Below, piece by piece: positions 8,621 through 15,520 of a DNA stretch of 64,000 nt. The stretch is from Aestuariirhabdus sp049985285 (GTDB lineage: Bacteria; Pseudomonadota; Gammaproteobacteria; Pseudomonadales; Aestuariirhabdaceae): NCBI RefSeq assembly GCF_049985285.1, contig NZ_JBNIEU010000002.1, positions 744,001-808,000 of the forward strand. The letters run 5' to 3'. How positions within the stretch are numbered: the first letter of the stretch is position 1; each line of letters begins with the position of its first letter. Made by a program: the position numbers and the translations under genes. The notes under the pieces were generated by a model. That model worked only from the letters and a program-made list of their open reading frames with translations. It searched no databases and had not been told where the DNA came from.

Positions 8621-8938
8621 ATGCAATCATTGATCACATGGCTGAAGTGGCTGTTCTTTGCAGCGGTTCTCCTACTAATTTTGGTAATGGCGGTGGAATT
8701 TGTCGCCTCCAACGCCGGCCTGGTCACCATCAGTTACCTTGGTTACCAAACTCCTGACGGGAGTCTGGCGTGGTATCTGTTGTTGGCGTTTGTGGTCGGC
8801 GGACTGCTTGGAGTCGTGTCCGCATCTTTCGCTGTATCGCGTCTGTGGATGCGCAATAAGAGCCTGGGTCGAAAACTCGCGCGACGAACTGCCGAGTTGA
8901 AGAGCCTTCATGAGAGCGTCATCAAAGGAACGGACTGA
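8621..8938 (+). CDS. lapA: LapA (YciS, DUF1049) inner-membrane protein
   Basis: This 105-residue protein has two predicted membrane helices (about residues 5-30 and 43-67) around a short periplasmic loop, then a basic cytoplasmic helix. The FVASNAGLVTISYLGY and LLAFVVGGLLGVVSA segments are typical of the LapA/DUF1049 family. With LapB it takes part in control of lipopolysaccharide synthesis (LpxC turnover) in E. coli. A run of Gs (CGGGGGG) serves as Shine-Dalgarno before the ATG. The stop TGA overlaps the ATG of lapB (ATGA-type junction), so the two are translationally coupled. Confidence 0.9.
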   Translation: MQSLITWLKWLFFAAVLLLILVMAVEFVASNAGLVTISYLGYQTPDGSLAWYLLLAFVVGGLLGVVSASFAVSRLWMRNKSLGRKLARRTAELKSLHESVIKGTD

Positions 8939-10119
8939 TGCCGGAGTGGGGATTGCTGCTACTACTGCTCGCAGCGATTGCAATTGGTTATGCGTTGGGG
9001 CGCATCGACCGGGAAAGGAAGCGTCGGAAACAGGCTGAGAATCTTTCTCAGGAGTATTTTGTCGGCCTCAATTTCCTGCTCAATGATCAGCCCGACGAGG
9101 CGATTGAGACCTTCATTCGGGCGCTGGATATTACCAGTGACAGTGCCGAGACCTTCGAGACTCGTATCACCCTGGGTCGTTTGTACGGGCGGCGTGGGGA
9201 GACAGAACGAGCGATTCAGGTTCATCAGGGATTGTTGGCCAAACCCAGTCTCAGTTATCAGCAGTCCTTGAGAGTGCAGCTTGAGTTGGCCAGGGACTAC
9301 CTGTCGGCGGGCCTGCTTGATCGTGCCGAAGCCTTGTTAAGGGATATATCCAAAGCCGAAAACAACATCCGCTTCGACGCTCTGGCGTTGCTATTGGATA
9401 TCTATCAGCAGGAGAAAGAGTGGCAGCGGGCGATCGATGTCGCGCGCCGTTTGTTGGGTAAGGGGGAAGCCTATTACCGCAATCGAATGGCACACTTTTA
9501 TTGCGAATTGGCTCAGCAGTCCCTCGATCGGAGGGAGTATCACGATGCTCGCGATAAGCTACGTGAGGCGCTCGATACGGATCGTGATTCGGTCAGGGCC
9601 AGTTTGTTGATGGGGGGCATGGAGTATGATCAAGCCAATTATCGGGCGGCGAACAAGTCCCTGCAGCGAATCGCCCAGCAAGACCCAGAGTTTGTGTCGG
9701 AGTCGATACCCCTGCTGGTCAAGGTTGATCGCAAATTGGGTCGCTTTCAGTCGATCAATGGTTATCTGACGCGTTGCCTTAAAGAGCACCCCTCCACTGC
9801 CGTCATGCTGGCCTTGGCGGAGGGCATACACCGCTCACAGGGTAACGATCGCGCGGGCCGATTTATTATTAACCAGTTAGTCAGGCGCCCCTCCCTGAAG
9901 GGGCTTTACGGGTTGATCGACCTTCATCTGGAGCAGTTGGAGGGCAGTAGTCGGGAAAACCTGAGTTTGCTGGCCAATCTGGTAGCCCGGGTTATTGCCA
10001 GTAAGCCGGTGTATCGGTGTGGACAATGCGGTTTTAGCGGTAAAGAGCTGCATTGGCAGTGCCCAAGTTGTAAGGAGTGGGGGACGGTAAAACCCATACG
10101 GGGTATTGAGGGCCAGTAA
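8938..10119 (+). CDS. lapB: LPS assembly protein LapB
   Basis: This 393-residue protein is anchored by one N-terminal membrane helix (about 3-20), followed by a cytoplasmic array of TPR helices (about 35-340). It ends in a rubredoxin-like metal knuckle with two CxxC pairs (YRCGQCGFSG and WQCPSCKEWG). This is the full LapB/YciM layout. LapB helps the FtsH protease degrade LpxC and so balances LPS against phospholipid. The start overlaps the lapA stop. pyrF follows after 116 bases, as in many gammaproteobacteria. Confidence 0.95.
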   Translation: MPEWGLLLLLLAAIAIGYALGRIDRERKRRKQAENLSQEYFVGLNFLLNDQPDEAIETFIRALDITSDSAETFETRITLGRLYGRRGETERAIQVHQGLLAKPSLSYQQSLRVQLELARDYLSAGLLDRAEALLRDISKAENNIRFDALALLLDIYQQEKEWQRAIDVARRLLGKGEAYYRNRMAHFYCELAQQSLDRREYHDARDKLREALDTDRDSVRASLLMGGMEYDQANYRAANKSLQRIAQQDPEFVSESIPLLVKVDRKLGRFQSINGYLTRCLKEHPSTAVMLALAEGIHRSQGNDRAGRFIINQLVRRPSLKGLYGLIDLHLEQLEGSSRENLSLLANLVARVIASKPVYRCGQCGFSGKELHWQCPSCKEWGTVKPIRGIEGQ

Positions 10120-10235
10120 GGCTGGCTTTACAATAGCGCCGAGCCCTGACTTGTACTATTTGGCTTCCCGTCGTTGCTTGGTTGGCCAACCCAGGTCAGG
10201 CAACCTTTGCTTTCCACTGTTTTACGGACCTCCCG

Positions 10236-10925
10236 ATGTCACCGATTATTGTTGCTCTTGATTATCCTGATAGTGCTACCGCGATTACCCTGGCGCAGCG
10301 CCTGGACCCTGCCCGGTGTCGGTTGAAAGTGGGTAAGGAACTGTTTACCTGTGCAGGACCTGGAGTGGTTGAGGCGTTGCACAAACTCGGGTTTGAGGTG
10401 TTTCTTGACCTCAAGTTTCATGATATTCCCAACACCGCGTCGAAAGCGGTTAAAGCCGCAGCAGAGCTTGGCGTATGGATGGTCAATGTCCATGCCAGCG
10501 GTGGTCGTCGCATGATGGCAGCGTGCCGCGAAGTGCTGGAACAGCGTGCCGGGGTAAATCCCCTGCTGATCGCGGTGACGGTATTAACCAGTATGGAAAA
10601 GCCGGACCTTGCTGATATCGGTCTTGATATCGATCCCCTCGATCAGGTTCGTCGTTTGGCTCGGTTGACCCGGGACAGTGGCCTCGATGGGGTGGTCTGC
10701 TCGGCGCAGGAGGTGACCATGTTGCGGGAGGAGCTGGGCAATGACTTCTCGCTGGTAACGCCAGGCATTCGACCTGTTGATAGCGATAAGGGTGACCAGC
10801 GCCGGATAGTCACGCCACAGCAGGCGTTGGCGATGGGAAGCAGTTATCTGGTCATTGGTCGCCCCATCACCCAGGCCGATGATCCTGCCCACGCCCTGGA
10901 CGCGATTCTTTCGTCCCTTAATTAG
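10236..10925 (+). CDS. pyrF: orotidine 5'-phosphate decarboxylase
   Basis: This enzyme of the last step of UMP synthesis (OMP to UMP + CO2) has 229 residues from the ATG at 10236. The catalytic charged network is in the block FLDLKFHDIPNTA (Asp, Lys, Asp). LVTPGIRP and the phosphate-binding VIGRPIT near the C-terminus are typical of bacterial PyrF. An in-frame TTG 54 bases upstream would add a non-family extension; MSPIIVALDYPD is the standard start. The Shine-Dalgarno is weak. No terminator is evident right after the stop. Confidence 0.96.
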   Translation: MSPIIVALDYPDSATAITLAQRLDPARCRLKVGKELFTCAGPGVVEALHKLGFEVFLDLKFHDIPNTASKAVKAAAELGVWMVNVHASGGRRMMAACREVLEQRAGVNPLLIAVTVLTSMEKPDLADIGLDIDPLDQVRRLARLTRDSGLDGVVCSAQEVTMLREELGNDFSLVTPGIRPVDSDKGDQRRIVTPQQALAMGSSYLVIGRPITQADDPAHALDAILSSLN

Positions 10926-11181
10926 GCGTGGTTTTGCCGCCACAAAGCGTACTGGGCGGGCACGGAATCCGATGGATACCCTGCAAGATCTGATCTCCCG
11001 CTGCCGGGCTCCCTGTGCTTACCCCGACTCCAGCAGGGGACTACCTCCGGGTAACTATTCCTGTCCCTGTCTATACTCATTTTGGCGCTAATCTCCTTGC
11101 CAGCGGCGTTGGGTGATCGGCTATCGGGTTGACGAACGATCTCCTTGCTGGCTGCGCCGTAGTCCTTGCGCGGAGGTTCCA

Positions 11182-12084
11182 ATGAGATTCTTTTTGTTGT
11201 GTTTGCTGATGCTGCCGCTGGGGAGCAACGGGGCAGAGCTGCTTCGACCTTACCCCTTCCACGATCTGCTTAAAAATGGTGCTTCTTGTCAGGTTTGTCC
11301 AGAGATGGTGCGTTTGCCAGCTGGCGATTTTTATATGGGAGCTTTTCCCGGAGACGGTCACAGCGATGAGCGCGGGCCCGGTGGGGTGCCATTTTCCGTC
11401 ACTATCAAGCGCTCTCTGGCGATGTCGGTGAGCGAGGTGACGCGCCGAGAATATAACGCCTTTATTGCGGCCAATCCGGATCACTCTTCCGGACCCCGCT
11501 GTGGGGGCTTCGTAGCAGGCCGGTTTTCTGGTGATATTCAGCAGGGATGGCGTGCGCCCGGGTTTGATCAGGGCGAAGAGCATCCTGTGGTTTGTATCGG
11601 GTGGCAGCAGGCCCGGGCTTACGCCCGTTGGTTATCGGAGATCACAGGGAGATCCTATCGGCTTCCCACCGAAGCGGAATGGGAATACGGTGCCCGGGCT
11701 GGCTCCATCACCCGCTATTGGTGGGGCAATCAAATGGTCAGCGAGCACGTTAACTGTGGCAGGCCTCAGTGCGACACAGAGTTTTCAGCGACCGCACCGG
11801 CCAGGGCGTTAGACAGCAATGGTTTCGGTCTCTATCACACCCTGGGGAACGTGTGGGAGTGGGTTGAGGATTGCTATCAGGCCGACGCCTATACACTGCA
11901 CTTCAGGGATTACCCAAAGGCGGTGAGTGGTGGTGAGCGTTGCAAGCGGGTAATACGAGGCGGCTCCTGGAACGAAGGTGACTGGAGCGTACGTGCCTCC
12001 AATCGAGAGGGGTGGTTACCCGAGCGTCCACTCAACGACATAGGTTTCCGAGTGGTTCGTGATGGCGGCGATATGCCCATCTGA
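11182..12084 (+). CDS. secreted FGE/SUMF1-domain protein
   Basis: This 300-residue protein has an N-terminal signal peptide (about residues 1-17, MRFFLLCLLMLPLG). The rest is a formylglycine-generating-enzyme fold: VRLPAGDFYMGA, HPVVCIGWQQARAYARWLS, RLPTEAEWEYGARAG, LGNVWEWVEDCY and RVIRGGSWN are the usual blocks. Family members modify sulfatases, serve in non-haem iron chemistry, or have lost catalysis. A CQVC pair follows the mature N-terminus and several further cysteines suggest disulfides, consistent with the periplasm. The start at 11182 has GGAGG six bases upstream. No sulfatase gene is in the window, so the substrate is unknown. Confidence 0.8.
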   Translation: MRFFLLCLLMLPLGSNGAELLRPYPFHDLLKNGASCQVCPEMVRLPAGDFYMGAFPGDGHSDERGPGGVPFSVTIKRSLAMSVSEVTRREYNAFIAANPDHSSGPRCGGFVAGRFSGDIQQGWRAPGFDQGEEHPVVCIGWQQARAYARWLSEITGRSYRLPTEAEWEYGARAGSITRYWWGNQMVSEHVNCGRPQCDTEFSATAPARALDSNGFGLYHTLGNVWEWVEDCYQADAYTLHFRDYPKAVSGGERCKRVIRGGSWNEGDWSVRASNREGWLPERPLNDIGFRVVRDGGDMPI

Positions 12085-12102
12085 GTCCGCTGTTGAGGTG
12101 TC

Positions 12103-12115
12103 TGTAAATTTTACA
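12103..12115. promoter_or_regulatory. palindrome, candidate operator of the BKACE operon
   Basis: TGTAAA-T-TTTACA is a perfect 6-bp inverted repeat around one base. It lies in the AT-rich gap between the FGE-like gene and the BKACE operon, about 160 bases before the operon's first gene. It has the form of a regulator site, but no regulator gene is adjacent. Confidence 0.3.
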
Positions 12116-12116
12116 T

Positions 12117-12140
12117 ACTCGATCGACGAGTCTTGTTTTT
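12117..12140 (+). terminator. weak terminator after the FGE-like gene
   Basis: Arms ACTCG / CGAGT around a 5-base loop are followed by CTTGTTTTTG. The stem is short, so termination would be partial at best. Confidence 0.3.
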
Positions 12141-12272
12141 GATGATTTCGTGTTTGTAACTATTTATTTTAATTAGCAAAAGTAATGGTGGACTGTTAAT
12201 TGCTGCCCTTTGCAGTAGTTGGCAGTAGATCGCTCTATTTTTCCCGTTTGTAGCGTTAAGAGGTAGCGCTTC

Positions 12273-13109
12273 ATGGATAAAGTGATTATTAATGCGGCCC
12301 TTACCGGCATGGTCCCCACTCGGGACGACACCCCTTTTGTCCCCTTAACGACTGATGAAATTGTGGCTGATGCGGTGCGCGTTGTGGCCGCTGGTGCGTC
12401 GGTATTGCACCTGCACATTCGTTATGAAGATGGCGAGCCCGCCTACGAGCTGGAGCGTTTCAGGGAGCTGTTTACTGGAGTACGCAGGGCGTGTCCGGGG
12501 GTCATTATCAGCGGTTCTACCAGTGGTCGCACGGTGAGTGAGCTGGATAAACGTGCCCAGGTGCTCGATGCGGGACCCGATCTGGGTTCCTTAACCATGG
12601 GCTCGCTTAATTTTCCCAAGCAGCCGTCGGTGAATGCCCCGCAAACCATAGTGGGGCTTGCTCGTAAGATGTGTGAACGGGGGATCGTTCCCGAAATAGA
12701 GTTATTCGATCTTGGGATGGTGGACTATACCCGCACCCTGATTGCCAGAGGGGAGCTCAAGCCGCCCTTCTACGCCAACATACTACTGGGTTCCCTGGGT
12801 ACCCTGGGCAGTGGAGGTTTTAATCTGTCGATGGTGGTGAACGCGCTTCCGGACGGCATGATATGGTCCGGGGCCGGGATCGGCCGCTATCAGTTTGAGA
12901 TGAACTGCCTGGCTCTGGCAATGGGTGGCCATGTGCGAGTTGGGTTGGAGGACAATATCTGGATGGACCCGCTCACCAAACGGGATCTCGCTTCCAATGT
13001 GCGTCTGGTCGAACGGGTGGTGAGTGTGGCGAGGGCGATGGGTCGTGAACCGGCCTCAAGTGCAGAGGTTCGGACCCTGCTGCAACTGCCCTTGGTGAAA
13101 GCAGCATGA
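12273..13109 (+). CDS. BKACE-family (DUF849) beta-keto acid cleavage enzyme
   Basis: This 278-residue TIM-barrel protein belongs to the 3-keto-5-aminohexanoate cleavage (Kce/BKACE) family, zinc enzymes that condense a beta-keto acid with acetyl-CoA to give acetoacetate and a new CoA ester. Family marks seen are the HxH zinc ligands in VLHLHIRYEDG, ISGSTSGR, the PEIELFDLGM block and the C-terminal VGLEDNIWMD. AGAGG lies before the ATG. The substrate class cannot be read from sequence; members act on many beta-keto acids. Its TGA overlaps the ATG of the acetyltransferase gene (ATGA), which overlaps the ATP-grasp gene in the same way, so the three proteins probably act in one pathway. No lysine-fermentation genes (kdd, kal) are nearby. 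Confidence 0.88.
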   Translation: MDKVIINAALTGMVPTRDDTPFVPLTTDEIVADAVRVVAAGASVLHLHIRYEDGEPAYELERFRELFTGVRRACPGVIISGSTSGRTVSELDKRAQVLDAGPDLGSLTMGSLNFPKQPSVNAPQTIVGLARKMCERGIVPEIELFDLGMVDYTRTLIARGELKPPFYANILLGSLGTLGSGGFNLSMVVNALPDGMIWSGAGIGRYQFEMNCLALAMGGHVRVGLEDNIWMDPLTKRDLASNVRLVERVVSVARAMGREPASSAEVRTLLQLPLVKAA

Positions 13110-13633
13110 GTTCGCTCGCGGTCCAGGCGTTGGCAATCGAGCCGTATCGATCTACCGACATGGATGAGCTGGCAGGATTTCGATTCGAAGCCTGGTGCGA
13201 TGCAGGAATAGATCCTGCAAAGTTTCCCTCCCAACAATGGAGTGATCCCCACGATCATTTGCGCCTGCATTGGGTGGTGCGAGAGCGGGGCCGTATTATT
13301 GCCTCGGCCTCCCTTGGGATTCACGAGCGCTTGCTGGATGTCGACGAGGCGGAGGTTTATATTGCGGCGGGACTTGAGGGGGAGGGGCCCGTTGGTGCCC
13401 CCGCACGGGTGGCAGTATTATCGGCCTATAGGAAGCACGGTTATGCTTCCCTGCTGCTCGATCAGCAAGATAGTGCTATGGACGACGCCGGGGTTCGCTA
13501 TGCGGTGCGCCAGTCCTCCCCGTCGATGCAGCGGTTGCTGATCCCCCGGGGCTGGGTCGACTATGGCTCGGCACCTCCCGATCCGCGCTTTCCCGGTGTT
13601 GATTTTCATATCATGCGCCTGGATCTGGCATGA
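13106..13633 (+). CDS. GNAT-family N-acetyltransferase
   Basis: This 175-residue single-domain protein is probably an acetyl-CoA-dependent N-acyltransferase. The acetyl-CoA-binding segment is VAVLSAYRKHGYASLLLDQQD, a variant of the GNAT motif A (normally RxxGxG/A; here RKHGYA), preceded by a strand with the rest of the fold. MQRLLIPRGWVDYG fits the last helix-strand of GNATs. It overlaps its upstream and downstream neighbours by four bases each, so it is embedded in the BKACE operon. The substrate is unknown; a small amino compound produced or used by the neighbours is an inference. Confidence 0.75.
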   Translation: MSSLAVQALAIEPYRSTDMDELAGFRFEAWCDAGIDPAKFPSQQWSDPHDHLRLHWVVRERGRIIASASLGIHERLLDVDEAEVYIAAGLEGEGPVGAPARVAVLSAYRKHGYASLLLDQQDSAMDDAGVRYAVRQSSPSMQRLLIPRGWVDYGSAPPDPRFPGVDFHIMRLDLA

Positions 13634-14691
13634 GTGGTGTGATGCAGGCACCGGCGCTGGCGACCCGCTTGCAGCAGGGGTTGCAGTGGCGTTGGCAGGG
13701 ATGGTTACGGCAGCGCCAGCGAGCGCATTTGAAATCTCTCGACCGCCAGGAAAATGCCCGCTTTAACAGCGCAACCCCAACACTGTTATTTGTTAGCGAA
13801 AGCCTGGAGCAGGATCATTTTTATCGCTGCCTACTCGATTGGATGCGGGTTCATCGGCCACAGCTCAGGCAACACGTACGCCTCGACCGTATGCCATGTC
13901 AGGCCCGCGAGCATGGTAATGTTGCCCTGCTTCATGCCTGGGTACAGGACCCGGTGCGAGAGCGGGATCCGGAGTTATGGCGTCAGCTGGGTGAGCTGGA
14001 GGGGCAGGTGAGGTCCAGCGGTGGCGAAGTCGTTCAGCCTGCTCGTGTATTGTCTCATTCCGAGCGGGTGAGCATGATGCAGAGACTATCGTCTGCCGGG
14101 GTACGGGTGGCACGTTCGGCGGTTCTCGATGAGCAGTTTCCTGAATCCCTTGCCGGTTTAGGGTATCCATTGATTGTGCGGCCACGTTACGGTCACGGAA
14201 GTGGTATGCAGCGAGTGGATGAGCGAAAGGATATCGACACGGGGTGGGCGCGATGGAAGTCGGATCCTGCCGCATGGGTGGCGATGGAATACATCGATGT
14301 GATGGATGACGATGGATATTTTCGCAAGTACCGCTATCTGCAGGTCGGTCACCAGGGTATGCCCCGGCACTTGATGCGTGCCAGTCATTGGGAGGTGCGC
14401 CCGGAAGGTCGCATTCGTGATCCACAGGCGCAGGAGGAGGAGTTGGCCTACGTATCGGGCACGGTCCCTGAAGCCGATCTCTTTACCCGTGCAGCGAGAG
14501 CGCTGGAGTTTGATGTTGCCGCTTTCGATTACAGCTATGACGCCAACCGGGAACTGGTCATCTGGGAGGCAAACCCCTATCCGGATATCGGTCTGCCGGA
14601 TGAACGGGTCTCCCACTATCTACAGGCAACCGTAGAACGTTCCTGGGCGCTCTACTGCGATTACTATGCCGCGCGTGCGGGACTGGTGTAA
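13630..14691 (+). CDS. ATP-grasp-fold protein of unknown substrate
   Basis: This 353-residue protein is probably an ATP-dependent ligase. Residues about 155-345 read as an ATP-grasp fold: YPLIVRPRYGHGSGM (first lysine/arginine strand and glycine loop), VAMEYIDV, YRYLQVG, and VIWEANPYPDIG, in which E and N are the expected Mg-ATP ligands. The first ~120 residues form a basic N-terminal helix then a region without a recognised family. The start codon overlaps the stop of the acetyltransferase gene. The gene ends 8 bases before trmO, which is convergent. I recognise the fold but no characterised member. Confidence 0.7.
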   Translation: MSGVMQAPALATRLQQGLQWRWQGWLRQRQRAHLKSLDRQENARFNSATPTLLFVSESLEQDHFYRCLLDWMRVHRPQLRQHVRLDRMPCQAREHGNVALLHAWVQDPVRERDPELWRQLGELEGQVRSSGGEVVQPARVLSHSERVSMMQRLSSAGVRVARSAVLDEQFPESLAGLGYPLIVRPRYGHGSGMQRVDERKDIDTGWARWKSDPAAWVAMEYIDVMDDDGYFRKYRYLQVGHQGMPRHLMRASHWEVRPEGRIRDPQAQEEELAYVSGTVPEADLFTRAARALEFDVAAFDYSYDANRELVIWEANPYPDIGLPDERVSHYLQATVERSWALYCDYYAARAGLV

Positions 14692-14699
14692 CGAACGGC

Positions 14700-15428
14700 C
14701 TATTCCGTAGTGGTTGGCTCGGTTGTTTCAATCAAATAGACCACGAAAGCCCCCTGCTCAATACGCCAGCGGATATTGAGCTCCCACAGATACATACCAT
14801 AGCTACGCGACGGGTTTTCCTGCAGGTAAGCCGGTCGAGGGTCCTGCTGGAGGATCTGCTCGATCAGCGGCTTCAGCTCTCGTTCGGTGCGGTGCTGGTA
14901 TTGGGCGCAAAACTGTTCCGTTGCGGGCGTGAACTGTACCGGAGTGCCTGCTCCAGGCTCGGGTGCAAAGCCTCCACGGGCATCCGCAATGATATCTGCA
15001 TAGGGCAGGTAGGGTTTAATGTCCACAACCGGGGTTTGATCCAGCAGGTCGATGCCGGATATCTCCAGCAACACGCGCCCCTCTCTTTCAATAATGCCCT
15101 CTAGACGAACCACCGACATCCCCAGTGGGTTGGGACGGTGGGTTGAGCGCGTGGCAAACACGCCCATGCGTTTTTTTCCGCCCAGACGTGGAGGCCTGAT
15201 GGTCGGGCGCCAGCCCTCATCCATCGTTTGGTGGAAAATAAAATGGATCCAAAGGTGGCTAAACCCCTCGAGTCCCGCCAGTGCCTCGCGCCGGTTATAG
15301 GGGGCCAGTAGCTCGAGTTTCCCACGTGCTGCATTAACCAGCCCGGGTTGGCGGGGAATACCGAACTTCTGCCGGAAGCAGGAGTGGATGATACCTATCG
15401 GCTTAAAGGTAACGGATGCTATGCTCAC
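14700..15428 (-). CDS. trmO: tRNA (N6-threonylcarbamoyladenosine-37) N6-methyltransferase TrmO
   Basis: This 242-residue member of the TsaA/YaeB family uses S-adenosylmethionine to methylate t6A37 to m6t6A in tRNA-Thr. The N-terminal beta-barrel shows KPIGIIHSCFRQKFGIPRQP, LEGFSHLWIHFIFH, GVFATRSTHRPNPLGMS and DLLDQTPVVDIKPYLPYAD, all core family blocks. The C-terminal ~80 residues are the extra domain found in the proteobacterial proteins. It is convergent with the ATP-grasp gene and divergent from the downstream hybrid kinase, with about 90 bases between the two starts. Confidence 0.94.
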   Translation of the reverse strand: MSIASVTFKPIGIIHSCFRQKFGIPRQPGLVNAARGKLELLAPYNRREALAGLEGFSHLWIHFIFHQTMDEGWRPTIRPPRLGGKKRMGVFATRSTHRPNPLGMSVVRLEGIIEREGRVLLEISGIDLLDQTPVVDIKPYLPYADIIADARGGFAPEPGAGTPVQFTPATEQFCAQYQHRTERELKPLIEQILQQDPRPAYLQENPSRSYGMYLWELNIRWRIEQGAFVVYLIETTEPTTTE

Positions 15429-15520
15429 AGCGGTGAAAGAGGTTCCCGTGGGTTAAGGTACAGTGGAAATGGCGTCAGCCAGCGGGCATTCTAACAATTT
15501 ATCAGGGGACGGATAGCTGC

